Positions 50,793 through 59,369 of a DNA stretch of 64,000 bases are shown here, in pieces (positions within the stretch are counted from its first letter, which is position 1; every line of letters starts with the position of its first letter). The stretch is from positions 1-64,000 of the forward strand of contig CAZCVE010000038.1 of the NCBI GenBank assembly GCA_964502175.1, given 5' to 3'. The DNA is from JAFLCL01 sp964502175 (GTDB taxonomy: Bacteria; Myxococcota_A; Polyangia; Polyangiales; Sandaracinaceae). The position numbers and the translations under genes are program-made. The notes beneath the pieces are model-generated. The model ran no database searches. It saw nothing but the letters and a program-made list of their open reading frames with translations, and was not told the origin of the DNA.

Positions 50793-52088
50793 TCAGTCGC
50801 AGCGGGTGCGTCCGCCCGACACCTCGACGCAGCCCGCGCACGGCTCGGCGACCGCGATGCCCTCGGTGCCGTGACAGACCATGTGGTGCGTGCCGCCGAG
50901 CACACAGCGTGAGATGAACGGGAACATCGCGTTGCACGGCTCGACCGGCGCGCACTGACCCGTCGACGGATCGCACGGATAGTCGAGGCCGAACGTGCTG
51001 CAGCGCGTCTCCACCAAGAGGTCGCCCATGCAGGATCGCGCGATCGTCTCTTCGGCGTTGCAGCTCGGTGTGTAGGTGGCCGGATCGCAGTGCTCCGTTC
51101 CCACCGGCTCGCAGCGCACGCCGCCGGTGCCCGCGTAACAAGCCTGATCGATCCACGCCTCGACGTAGCCGCCCATTCCGTCGGACACGAAGGACAGCGT
51201 GCGCTCGCAGACTTCCGTCCACTCGTAGCCGAACTGCTCGACGCGGATGCTCGTGGGGCTCTCGCAGCGGAGGTACGACGGCGACGTCGAAGGACCGGTC
51301 GCGCTCGGCGTCGCGTCCGTCGGGATGCAGCTCACGCCGCCCGCGGCGCGCGTCGTGGTGTTGTCGAGGCAGCGGTCTCCCGCGTCACACGGCGAGACGA
51401 CGACACGATCGAGCGGACCGCAGGTGAAGGTCCCAGCGAGGTCCGTCGTGCAGTCGCCGACGAACGTGTCGCGATCGCACGCGGGAGCCGAGGGGATGTC
51501 GCAGCGCGCGATCGCTCCGCCGTCACCGGGCACGCAGACGGCGTCCGGGCCGTAGTACGTGCATGCGATCTCGACCGCGCGGTACGGCGGCGACTCGCCT
51601 GATCGCTCGTTGCAGTACACGAGCGTGTTGCCCTCGCATCGCGCGAGCGGATCGTCCGCGGTGCACGGCGACGCGCCCTCTTCGAAGCACGTCGCGGCCC
51701 ATCGGTCGGTCGACTCGTCGAACCACGACTCGCAGTCGGGCGCTCCGGAGGGACACGCGCGCGTGGTGGTCGAGGCGCAGTCGCGCACGCTGCCTGGGGT
51801 CGCGCAGAGAGAGATCTGCTGCGCGTCGCCGGAGCCGTCGGGGCGAGGGCGATCCACCGAGCAAGGATCGATCGGCGCGTCGTGGCCTGCGTCGGGGGCG
51901 GAGCCGCACGCGGTGCCGAGCGGCTGGCAGAGGCCGAGGCAGCAGAACTCGGTCGCCTCGCACGCGCACGCTGCGTCGGGCGTGCCCGCGTCCGAGAGCT
52001 CGGTCGCCGCGTCGTCGGAGACGGGCTCCGCGGTACAGGCCAGCAGCGAGAAGGAGGACGCGAGCGCGAAGACGAAGGGGGAGCGCAT
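50793..52088 (-). CDS. Cys-rich lipoprotein
   Basis: 431 residues from the ATG at 52088. Lipoprotein signal RSPFVFALASSFSLLAC (Cys near 18), then a TDAG-type linker (DDAATELSDAGTPDAAC) and Cys-rich domain(s) with CC and CxxC patterns (CACEATEFCCLGLCQPLGTACGS; CEGNTLVYCNERSGE; DTFVGDCTTDLAGTFTCG; CNAEETIARSC). Many residues form disulfide-type units. Convergent with the MYXO-CTERM gene, 14 bases apart. Surface protein of unknown function. Confidence 0.8.
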   Translation of the reverse strand: MRSPFVFALASSFSLLACTAEPVSDDAATELSDAGTPDAACACEATEFCCLGLCQPLGTACGSAPDAGHDAPIDPCSVDRPRPDGSGDAQQISLCATPGSVRDCASTTTRACPSGAPDCESWFDESTDRWAATCFEEGASPCTADDPLARCEGNTLVYCNERSGESPPYRAVEIACTYYGPDAVCVPGDGGAIARCDIPSAPACDRDTFVGDCTTDLAGTFTCGPLDRVVVSPCDAGDRCLDNTTTRAAGGVSCIPTDATPSATGPSTSPSYLRCESPTSIRVEQFGYEWTEVCERTLSFVSDGMGGYVEAWIDQACYAGTGGVRCEPVGTEHCDPATYTPSCNAEETIARSCMGDLLVETRCSTFGLDYPCDPSTGQCAPVEPCNAMFPFISRCVLGGTHHMVCHGTEGIAVAEPCAGCVEVSGGRTRCD

Positions 52089-52140
52089 GGGGCCCGGACT
52101 GTTGCGCTCGCTCTCGCGTGTGTTCACGCGCGTCGGTGAC

Positions 52141-52908
52141 TCACCGCAGGGAGGTCAGCGCGCGGCCACCGTCGATCGAGCTGAGCTGGCCGGTGATCCA
52201 CGAGGCCTCGTCCGAGACGAGGAAGCACGCGAGCGCGGCGACCTCGTCGGCCGTGCCGGGACGACCGAGCGGATGCGTGCCCTTGCTGCGCTCGAGGAAC
52301 GCGGCGTACTGAGCGGAGTCCAGCCCTGCGGTGGTGTGGAGCTCGGTGACCACGACGCCCGGGTTGAGGGCGTTGACGCGCACCTTCTTCGGCGCGAGCT
52401 CGATCGCCGCGCTCTGCACGAGCATGTCGACCGCGGCCTTGCTGGTGCAGTAGCCGAGGAGGCCCGGGTAGGGGCGCAGCGACGCGACGCTCGAGGTCGC
52501 GAGCACACAGGCATCGCGGCCCTCGCTCGCGCTCGCCACGAGGTGCGGCACCGCGAGGCGCAGGACGTCGTACGTCGCGAAGACGTTCACCTCGAGCATG
52601 CGGCGAAACTCCGCGGGCTTGGGCTCGAGGACTCCGTCGAAGCCGATCACGCCCGCGTTGAGCACGAGCACGTCGAGGCCTCCGAGCGCCGCGACGGCCT
52701 GCTCGACCGCGCGCACGTTGTCGGCCTCGACGGTGTGATCCGCGACGATCGCGTGTGCGCCGAGCTCCTTCGCGAGCGACGCGAGCTTGTCCTCGCGCCG
52801 CGCGGTGATCGCGACCTCCGCGCCCTCTGCGACGAGGCGTCGTGCGATCGCCTCACCGAGCCCGCTGGATGCGCCCGTGACGAGCGCGCGCTTGGACGAG
52901 ACCTTCAT
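52141..52908 (-). CDS. short-chain dehydrogenase/reductase (classical SDR)
   Basis: 255 residues. Classical SDR: cofactor loop TGASSGLG at 11-18, NAG at 84-86, Ser140, Tyr153 and Lys157 (YCTSK). RR at 37-38 after the second strand suggests NADP preference. The C-terminus SWITGQLSSIDGGRAL is typical. Oxidises or reduces an alcohol/ketone; substrate unknown. Starts next to the REP-like repeat array. Confidence 0.93.
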   Translation of the reverse strand: MKVSSKRALVTGASSGLGEAIARRLVAEGAEVAITARREDKLASLAKELGAHAIVADHTVEADNVRAVEQAVAALGGLDVLVLNAGVIGFDGVLEPKPAEFRRMLEVNVFATYDVLRLAVPHLVASASEGRDACVLATSSVASLRPYPGLLGYCTSKAAVDMLVQSAAIELAPKKVRVNALNPGVVVTELHTTAGLDSAQYAAFLERSKGTHPLGRPGTADEVAALACFLVSDEASWITGQLSSIDGGRALTSLR

Positions 52909-52979
52909 GCGCGCAGGCGTACCCGTGGGAAGTGGGTGGAGCCAGCGAGAGTTCGCGACCGAGATTGCGCCGACCCTTC

Positions 52980-53310
52980 GTGCCCACTGGCTGAAGCCAG
53001 GGGCAGTAGTGCATCGCTTTGCGATGCAAGCCCTTCGGGCTCAGCGCGTTGAGCGATCGGGCGCGAAGGGACCTGTGAGTGTGGGCAGCCCTGTGTGCCC
53101 ACTGGCTGAAGCCATGGGCAGTAGCGCATCGCTTCGCGATGCAAGCCCTTCGGGCTCGGCGCGTTGGGCGATCGGGCAGCGGGCGATTGGGCAGAGAGTG
53201 CAGCCTGTGAGTGTGGGCAGCCGCGTGAGTGTGGCAGCCCTGTGTGCCCACTGGCTGAAGCCAGGGGCAGTAGCGCATCGCTTCGCGATGCAAGCCCTTC
53301 GGGCTCAGCG
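52980..53310 (+). repeat. array of three direct three-hairpin REP-like elements
   Basis: Copies start at 52980, 53095 and 53244 and share ~68 bases. Each contains three consecutive hairpins: CTGGC-TGAA-GCCAG, GCATCGC-TTC-GCGATGC (TTT in copy one) and AGCCC-TTC-GGGCT. The third copy ends inside the transposase gene, so its last hairpin carries the transposase stop codon. A 30-50 base spacer with GTGAGTGTGGGCAGCC-type sequence lies between copies. Confidence 0.85.
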
Positions 53311-53727
53311 AGGGTCGGGAGGCTTGGGTTGCATCCATTCTTCTCGGGCGGAGCCGTCGGCGTGGTGGTCTCGCTGGAGCTCGATGTAGCGAACGAGGCG
53401 AGGGATGTGAGAGGGGCTGACGGAGCGGGCCCAGTAGCCGTCTTGCCAGCGCAGGCCGCGCGGCCAGCGCGCGCCGAGGTCGCACGAGCTCGCTCCCTTC
53501 ATTCGCTGCACGAGTGTCGCGAGCGTGACGGTGGATGGGAGCTGCGCGAGCGTGTGGACGTGATCGTCAGCGTTCCCACACGCGTGGAGTCGACAGCGGA
53601 CCTCGCTCGCCTTGTTCGCGAGATACGACGCGAGCTCCGCGTCGCGCTGCGGCTCGAGGAGCGGCGCGCGCCCATGGGTGGACCAGACGATGTGAACGAC
53701 GACGATGGCAGGAGACCAGTACGACAT
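53305..53727 (-). CDS. IS200-like Y1 (HUH) transposase, REP-associated (TnpA/RAYT type)
   Basis: 140 residues from the ATG at 53727, the usual size for TnpA of IS200. HUH motif His56-Val57-His58 in NADDHVHTLAQLPSTVTLATLVQRMKG, WQDGYWARSVSPS, and the candidate nucleophile Tyr114 in LVRYIELQRDHH. It cuts and rejoins single-stranded DNA through a 5'-phosphotyrosine at hairpins. It is flanked by REP-like elements in opposite orientation (53244-53310 direct; 53771-53833 inverted), as for RAYT genes. The frame is open and intact, so it may still be active. Confidence 0.88.
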   Translation of the reverse strand: MSYWSPAIVVVHIVWSTHGRAPLLEPQRDAELASYLANKASEVRCRLHACGNADDHVHTLAQLPSTVTLATLVQRMKGASSCDLGARWPRGLRWQDGYWARSVSPSHIPRLVRYIELQRDHHADGSAREEWMQPKPPDPR

Positions 53728-53770
53728 GGCCCGGTGTCGGCCCCGACCCCGACGAGTTGCGTGCGAACTT

Positions 53771-53833
53771 CGCCCGCAGGGCATGCGTCGCGGAGCGACG
53801 CGCTACTGCCCCTGGCTTCAGCCAGTGGGCTCA
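53771..53833 (-). repeat. inverted REP-like element at the transposase 5' side
   Basis: Read on the minus strand it is the same element (CCCACTGGCTGAAGCCAG...GGGGCAGTAGCG) but the second stem is GCGTCGC-TCC-GCGACGC, differing from GCATCGC/GCGATGC at both sides of one pair. The third is GCCC-TGC-GGGC. The compensated change keeps the stem. Confidence 0.8.
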
Positions 53834-53989
53834 CCGCTGGCCCGGCCTCCATCCCGACTCGCGCAGCTCGGCCTCCATCCGACTCTCCGCCCAAGCGCGG
53901 CTGGTCGGACTCCCGGCCCGTGCTCGCCAGCGTGGTGGAGCGCACGGCACGGATCGCGATCTTCGCCGCTCATCCCGTAGACTCGCGGC

Positions 53990-55942
53990 ATGCGCGTCGT
54001 CGTTCGCCGTCTCACGACCCTCGTGCCCCTCCTGCTCGCGACCTCGTCCGTCGCTTCGTGCACGAGCGCTCCACCGCCACCGACGTTCACCGTCACGCCG
54101 CGTGAGCCGGGCGTTCGCGCGCCGAGGACCGGGGCGTGCGGCGAGCTCGACGACGAGCACTGCCTTCTCCCGTGGCCGTCGAGCACGTTCCTCCGCGCCG
54201 ATCCGAGCACCGCGACCGGCGTGGCGATCGAGGTCGAGGCCGACTCGCTCAACCCCGCAGACGACGCGAACGCCTGGGAGTCCGACGGCTTCTCGCGCGT
54301 GACCAGCGTGATGACCGCGATCGACACGCTGCTCGATCCCGCGACCGTCACCTCGCCCGGCGGCGACGTGAACGGCGCCCTGCGGCTCTTCGTCGCCTCG
54401 CCCGATCACCCCGACTACGGCGACGAAGTGCCGCTCCGGCTCGAGCTCGTCACGCAGTACCGCGGCGAGACCACGACGACGATGATCGTGGGCGATCCCC
54501 TCGCGTTGCTCGATCCCGCGACCGACTACGTGGCCGTGCTCTCGGACGTCGTGCGCACGAGCACCGGCGCCGAGGTGCCCACGCCGCACGTCACCGAGGT
54601 CGCGCTCGGGCTCGTCGATCCCGCGAGCGAAGACGAAGCCGCGCTCGCCGGCTACCACGCGCCGACCGTGATGCTGCTCGAGGACGTGGGCATCGATCCC
54701 GCGCACGTGATCCGCGCGTGGGACTTCACGACGCGCAGCGCGGAGGATCCGCGCCGCTTCCTCCTCGCCGTGCGCGACGCGTCGCTCGAGGCGCTCGAGC
54801 GCGGAGAGATCACGTTCGTGATCGACGACGTCGAGCACCACGCAGACGGCGACATCGCGACCGTCGTGCGCGGCCACATCACCGGATTGCCCAATTTCGT
54901 CGATGGATCACGCGATCTCGTGCTCGACGCCGAGGGCATGCCCACCACGAGCGGCACCGACGAGTCACCGTTCCGCGTCGTCATCCCGCGCGGTACGGGC
55001 GACTACCGCACGGTGCTCTTCGGACACGGCGCGGGCGGCAGCGCGAACGATGGAACGTTCGACGAGGCGCTCGCGGCGCAAGGCGTCGCGAAGGTCGGCA
55101 TGGAGCTCACGGGCTTCCACGGCGACGTGCTCCTCGAGACGATCGAGGCCCTCGGACAGTCGGTGCTCACGGGCGTGCGTCGCGCGGTGGGCCCGCTGCT
55201 CCAGGCGATCGCGCAGGCCGTCGTGATCGAGCGCGCGCTCCACGGCGAGCTCGGCGACGTGCTGTCCGCGGAGATGCTCGGCGACGCGGCGAACCCTCAC
55301 GCGGGTCGTCGTCCCGCGCGCGATGGCGTGATGTGGGTCGGTGGATCGCTCGGCGGCATCACGGGCCTCGTCGTCACCTCGGTCGATCCGGACATCCACT
55401 ACGCCGTGCTCAACGTGCCGGCGTGCGGCTGGACGCAGTGGGTGACCGACTCCGTGCTCTACGCGATCGCGGCGTTCGGCATCCGTCGACGCAACGGCGG
55501 CGAGATGGGCGCGGCGATCGCGCTCTCGGTCGCGCAGTCGGAGATCGACGCGCTCGACGGCGCGAGCTTCGTCGACCTCGCGCGCGAGGACGGCGACGTC
55601 TTCCTCGTCCAAGAGAGCATGGGCGACAACGTCGTTCCGAACGCGGGCACCGAGTACCTCGCGATCGTCACGGGCGCGCGCATGGTCGGCGCGCCGCTCT
55701 CGCCGATCCACGGCATCGATCACACCGACGAGGTCGACGGCGCGAGCGCGATCACGCAGTTCCGCGCGGAGGCGACCGATCTCGGATCGGTGCACGGCTT
55801 CGCCGCGAACACCGGCAACCGATCGGGGCAGGCGGCGATGGAGCAGATCGAGGGCTTCCTCGAGAGCGCGTGGGCGGGCACCCCGACGGTGCGCGTGCCG
55901 AGCCAGTGCGAGGGCGGCTCCTGCGACTTCCTCGAGGAGTGA
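53990..55942 (+). CDS. alpha/beta-hydrolase lipoprotein
   Basis: 650 residues. Signal MRVVVRRLTTLVPLLLATSSVASC with a VASC lipobox (Cys 24). The N-terminal ~330 residues are beta-rich, sandwich-like. The C-terminal part is an alpha/beta hydrolase: DYRTVLFGHGAGGSANDGTF (oxyanion region), the nucleophile elbow VGGSLGGITGLVVTS, VQESMGDNVVPNAGTEYLA with a candidate Asp, and a His in GSVHGFAANTGN. Esterase- or lipase-like in the envelope; substrate unknown. TAGACT lies 6 bases before the start. Confidence 0.8.
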   Translation: MRVVVRRLTTLVPLLLATSSVASCTSAPPPPTFTVTPREPGVRAPRTGACGELDDEHCLLPWPSSTFLRADPSTATGVAIEVEADSLNPADDANAWESDGFSRVTSVMTAIDTLLDPATVTSPGGDVNGALRLFVASPDHPDYGDEVPLRLELVTQYRGETTTTMIVGDPLALLDPATDYVAVLSDVVRTSTGAEVPTPHVTEVALGLVDPASEDEAALAGYHAPTVMLLEDVGIDPAHVIRAWDFTTRSAEDPRRFLLAVRDASLEALERGEITFVIDDVEHHADGDIATVVRGHITGLPNFVDGSRDLVLDAEGMPTTSGTDESPFRVVIPRGTGDYRTVLFGHGAGGSANDGTFDEALAAQGVAKVGMELTGFHGDVLLETIEALGQSVLTGVRRAVGPLLQAIAQAVVIERALHGELGDVLSAEMLGDAANPHAGRRPARDGVMWVGGSLGGITGLVVTSVDPDIHYAVLNVPACGWTQWVTDSVLYAIAAFGIRRRNGGEMGAAIALSVAQSEIDALDGASFVDLAREDGDVFLVQESMGDNVVPNAGTEYLAIVTGARMVGAPLSPIHGIDHTDEVDGASAITQFRAEATDLGSVHGFAANTGNRSGQAAMEQIEGFLESAWAGTPTVRVPSQCEGGSCDFLEE

Positions 55943-55996
55943 TCCTCGATCTCACGCGGGCCGCAAAGCGCGGGCTCGCGGGCTCAGCTCGAGTGC

Positions 55997-56464
55997 TCAG
56001 CGACGCGCGCGACGACGGCGCGACACGACGAGCGCGAGGCTGGCCGCGAGCGCGATCGGCACGATCGACGTGCTCGACGCGTGCCCGATCGTGCACATCG
56101 AGCTCTCGGGCTCCGCAGCGGGCGTGGGTGCGGGCGGCGGCGGAGGAGGAGGAGGCGGTGCGGGCGGCGGCGCCGGCGGGTCGTCGGCCGTGCGCGCGCG
56201 ACATCCGATCTGCGACCACGCCGACGCGCCGCGTGAGCGACACGCCTGCGTGTAGTGGCCTGCCGCGAGCGTCTCGTCGCAGCGCATCGGCTCGGCGTAG
56301 TACGTGTCGCAGGCGATGCAGATCTCGCCGCGGTGCGTGGCCTCCACGTTGGCCAACGTGCAGCCCTCGACGAAGCCGGGCTCGACGACGTCGGCGCGCG
56401 CGGGCATCGCTGGCGCCAAGGACGCCAGCGCGAGGACGGCGAGCAGGACCGAGGGCCGCGACAT
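55997..56464 (-). CDS. small secreted protein with MYXO-CTERM-like tail
   Basis: 155 residues. Sec signal MSRPSVLLAVLALASLAPAMPARA, a Cys-containing region (VEGCTLANVEATHRGEICIACDTYYAEPMRCDETL...CRSRGASAWSQIGC), a Pro-rich linker (PAPPPAPPPPPPPPPAPTPA), and a C-terminal TM helix ending RRRRARR. The tail resembles MYXO-CTERM anchors but lacks the usual GCGC, having SSMCTIGHAS. Envelope protein, function unknown. Confidence 0.7.
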   Translation of the reverse strand: MSRPSVLLAVLALASLAPAMPARADVVEPGFVEGCTLANVEATHRGEICIACDTYYAEPMRCDETLAAGHYTQACRSRGASAWSQIGCRARTADDPPAPPPAPPPPPPPPPAPTPAAEPESSMCTIGHASSTSIVPIALAASLALVVSRRRRARR

Positions 56465-56526
56465 GCCGCGAGCGTCGCACGATCGCGCGCTCGATTCAGG
56501 TGCTTTCAGCCGGGCCGAGCGTCGCG

Positions 56527-57231
56527 ATGGGGCAGGCTCGGGTGATGTGGGAGACCCTTCAGAGCTACCTGTTCCTGGGTATCTGCTTCGCGTTCCCGCT
56601 GCTCTTCGTCCTGCTGTTCGTGCGAAACCTCGTCGTGCATGGGCTCGCCGGCAGCGGGCGCCTGAAGCGCGATGCGGTGGCGCGCGGCTGGCGCGAGGCT
56701 CCGAAGGACGGCTTTCGGGTGCGCTACGAAGGCATGGTCGAGGGAGCGCCGTTCGTGCTCGAGCAGCGAAGGCTGCTCGGCTCGCGGAGGCGCAGAGCGC
56801 CGTTCGTGGTGCGGATGGCGTGGCCCACGGCGCCGGGGTGCCTCGTGGTGCAGCGTCGCGTGCCCGAGCCGATCCTGCGCGGCCTGGGCACCCTCTCGGG
56901 CGCGATGGGTCTCCTTGATTCGCCGGAGGCGGAGGTGTTCGACACGTTGCGCGAGCTCGCGGTCCCGGGTCACGGCTCCTATGTCGCGTACGCGAGCTCC
57001 GACACCCACCGGGATGCGTCGTGCGTGGAGGCGCTCGGGAAGGAGCTCTCCGTGCTCGACGACGCAGCGTCGGGCGCAGGCGTGGTGCTCTACGCGTGGA
57101 GAGACGAGCTCGTCTTGCTCTGTCGCGAGCCTCGACTGCTCGATGCGAGGCTCGTCGACACACTCTCCCGGTGTCGCCGCGCGCTCGACGAATCCGCCCG
57201 TGGCGATGCAGTGGCCCGGGGCGCACGCTAA
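56527..57231 (+). CDS. membrane-anchored protein of unknown function
   Basis: 234 residues from the ATG at 56527 (or 56545, giving MWETLQSYLF). One TM helix at about residues 11-37 (LQSYLFLGICFAFPLLFVLLFVRNLVV), then a soluble domain with Arg-rich loops and beta strands (GFRVRYEGMVEGAPFVLEQRR...RAPFVVRMAWPTAPGCLVVQRRVPEPILRGLG). No family known to me. Ends 12 bases before the ammonia-lyase start. Confidence 0.65.
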   Translation: MGQARVMWETLQSYLFLGICFAFPLLFVLLFVRNLVVHGLAGSGRLKRDAVARGWREAPKDGFRVRYEGMVEGAPFVLEQRRLLGSRRRRAPFVVRMAWPTAPGCLVVQRRVPEPILRGLGTLSGAMGLLDSPEAEVFDTLRELAVPGHGSYVAYASSDTHRDASCVEALGKELSVLDDAASGAGVVLYAWRDELVLLCREPRLLDARLVDTLSRCRRALDESARGDAVARGAR

Positions 57232-57243
57232 CGTCGCGCGCCC

Positions 57244-58791
57244 ATGACCACCGCGGCCCAACGGAACGTCGTCCTCCTCGGCAAGACGCCGCTCACGATC
57301 GAGAACGTCGCGGCGATCGCCGACGCGCGCGCCTCGATCGCGATCGATCCCGACCCGCACGTGCGCGCGCGCATCGCGAGCGCGAGCAAGCTCGTGGACG
57401 ACGCGCTCGCGAGCGGCCGCACGATCTACGGCGTGACCACGGGCTTCGGCGCGTCCGTCGAGTTCCAGGTCTCGCCCGACGTGGCCGCGCGCATGCCCAT
57501 CAACCTCGTCCGCTACCACGGCTGCGGCACGGGCGCGCTCTTCGGCGCGCGTGAGGCCGCGGCGATCGTCGCGGTGCGCGCGAGCTCGCTCTCGCTCGGC
57601 GCGAGCGCGGTGACGCAGGAGCTGCTCGATCGCTTGTGCATGTTCGTCGATCGGCGCGTCGTGCCCTGCATCCCGGAAGAAGGCTCGGTCGGCGCGTCGG
57701 GCGACCTCACGCCGCTCAGCTATGTCGCCGCGCTGCTCGCGGGCGAGCGTGAGGCGTGGGTCGATGGTCGCATCGTGTCGGCGCCCGAGGCGCACGCGGT
57801 GCTCGGCGTGGAGCCGCTCGTGCTGCGTCCCAAGGAGTCGCTCGCGATCATGAACGGCACGAGCGTGATGAGCGCGCTCGGTGCGCTCTCGTGGGTGCGC
57901 GCCAAGAAGCTCGCGCGCATGACGGCGGTGCTCACCGCGATGGCCTCCGACGTGCTGCACGGCGTGCCCGGTCACTTCGACGATCGGATCTTCGAGCTCA
58001 AGCCGCACCCCGGACAGCGTCAGCTCGCGCGCTGGATCCGCGAGCGCGTGTGGGAGAAGAACACGCCCGCGCGCGTGCAGGATCGCTACTCGATCCGCTG
58101 CGCGCCGCACGTCGCGGGGCTCATCCTCGACTGCCTGCCGTGGATGCGCACGATGCTCGAGACCGAGATCCACGGCGTGAACGACAACCCGATCATCGAG
58201 GGACCGACCGACGACTTCCCGGAAGGTCGCATCATGCACGGCGGCAACTTCTACGGCGGCCACGCGTGCCTCGTGACCGACACGCTGAAGAACGTCGTCG
58301 CGAACGTCGGTGACTTGCTCGACCGTCAGGTCGGCATGCTCTGCAACCCCGCGACGAACGCCGGCCTGCCGGCGAACCTCAACGCGCGCACGGGCGCCGA
58401 CAAGGCCACGCACCACGGCTTCAAGGCGATGGAGATCAGCGCGTCCGCGCTCGCCGCCGAGGCGCTCAAGATGTCGATGCCCGCGAGCGTCTTCTCGCGC
58501 AGCACCGAGAGCTACAACCAGGACAAGGTCTCGATGGGCACGATCTCCGCGCGCGAGAGCGTGCGTGTGCTCGATCTCGTCGAGACGATCTGCGCGATCC
58601 ACCTGCTCACGGTCTGTCAAGCCGTCGATCTGCGGAAGCCCGAGAGCTGCCACCCCGCGAGCCGCGAGATGCACGCGGCCGTGCGCGAGCACGTGTCGAT
58701 GGTCTCGGCCGATCGACGCATGGACGTCGACATCCAGAAGGTGCTCGAGCTCTACCGGTCGGACGTTCTGCCGCTCGGGCCGCTCGACTGA
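57244..58791 (+). CDS. aromatic amino acid ammonia-lyase/aminomutase (MIO enzyme)
   Basis: 515 residues. The MIO prosthetic group forms from Ala151-Ser152-Gly153 in GSVGASGDLTPLSYVAALLAGE. The second signature ENDNP-like site reads EIHGVNDNPIIEG, and the active-site Tyr loop is YGVTTGFGAS. The region HGGNFYGGHACLVTDTLKNVVANVGDLLDRQV and NAGLPANLNARTG resembles aromatic (Phe/Tyr) lyases and myxobacterial tyrosine/phenylalanine aminomutases more than HutH. It is isolated from hut genes, so I prefer an aromatic-acid or beta-amino-acid role to histidine breakdown. TAACGT 9 bases upstream of the start. Confidence 0.9.
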   Translation: MTTAAQRNVVLLGKTPLTIENVAAIADARASIAIDPDPHVRARIASASKLVDDALASGRTIYGVTTGFGASVEFQVSPDVAARMPINLVRYHGCGTGALFGAREAAAIVAVRASSLSLGASAVTQELLDRLCMFVDRRVVPCIPEEGSVGASGDLTPLSYVAALLAGEREAWVDGRIVSAPEAHAVLGVEPLVLRPKESLAIMNGTSVMSALGALSWVRAKKLARMTAVLTAMASDVLHGVPGHFDDRIFELKPHPGQRQLARWIRERVWEKNTPARVQDRYSIRCAPHVAGLILDCLPWMRTMLETEIHGVNDNPIIEGPTDDFPEGRIMHGGNFYGGHACLVTDTLKNVVANVGDLLDRQVGMLCNPATNAGLPANLNARTGADKATHHGFKAMEISASALAAEALKMSMPASVFSRSTESYNQDKVSMGTISARESVRVLDLVETICAIHLLTVCQAVDLRKPESCHPASREMHAAVREHVSMVSADRRMDVDIQKVLELYRSDVLPLGPLD

Positions 58792-58807
58792 TCACGGCCC
58801 TCCGCGG

Positions 58808-59281
58808 TCACATGAACGCGTCGGGCTCTTCGAACGCGTCGGGCGCGACGAAGGCGTCGGGCGGCTCGAACGCGTCGGGCGCGACGAAGGCATCGGGCGG
58901 CTCGAAGGCGTCAGGCGGCTCGAAGGCGTCGGGCGGTGCGAAGGCGTCGGTCGCGGAGAATGCGTCGGGCGCGACGAATGCGTCGGGCGGTGCGAACGCG
59001 TCGAACGGCGAGAACGCATCGTTCGGAACGTACGCGTCGGTGCCCGCGTCTTCGGGGGTGCCCGTGTCGTCCACCGTGCCGGTGTCGTCGACGACCATGC
59101 CCGTGTCGCCTTCCGCGACGAAGGCGTCGCTGCCTGCGTCGTCACGCGGACCCGTGTCCGTGCCAGGGCCAGCGTCCATGCCTGCGTCGGGGCCGACACG
59201 CGAGCGATCGAAGTCGACGACGAACGAACAGCCGCTCAGGGCGAGCAGCGAAGCAACCAAGACGGGGACGCAGCGGCGCAT
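58808..59281 (-). CDS. lipoprotein with DAF-P tandem repeats
   Basis: 157 residues. Signal MRRCVPVLVASLLALSGC (Cys 18), an Asp/Thr/Gly-rich linker, then about a dozen copies of DAFxxP (DAFAPPDAFVAPDAFSATDAFAPPDAFEPPDAF...). The DNA is a tandem array of 15/30-bp units, prone to copy-number change without frameshift. The tail is probably an extended, acidic surface stalk. No domain follows the repeats. Confidence 0.75.
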   Translation of the reverse strand: MRRCVPVLVASLLALSGCSFVVDFDRSRVGPDAGMDAGPGTDTGPRDDAGSDAFVAEGDTGMVVDDTGTVDDTGTPEDAGTDAYVPNDAFSPFDAFAPPDAFVAPDAFSATDAFAPPDAFEPPDAFEPPDAFVAPDAFEPPDAFVAPDAFEEPDAFM

Positions 59282-59369
59282 GGGGCGCAATCCTATCGCC
59301 GAAAACGTGGTCGGAGTCGAGAAACACCGAGAGCGAGGGTTTGCGAGCGTGACCGACGACACGGGCTCG

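Noticed and set aside
54136..57231. 1031-codon frame across the hydrolase, the small secreted protein and beyond
   Set aside because: It is an Arg-rich shadow of the hydrolase gene; only its last part (from 56527) reads like a real membrane protein, which I annotated separately.
57244..58791. Naming the lyase hutH
   Set aside because: No hutU/hutI/hutG neighbours, and sequence details favour the aromatic amino-acid branch.
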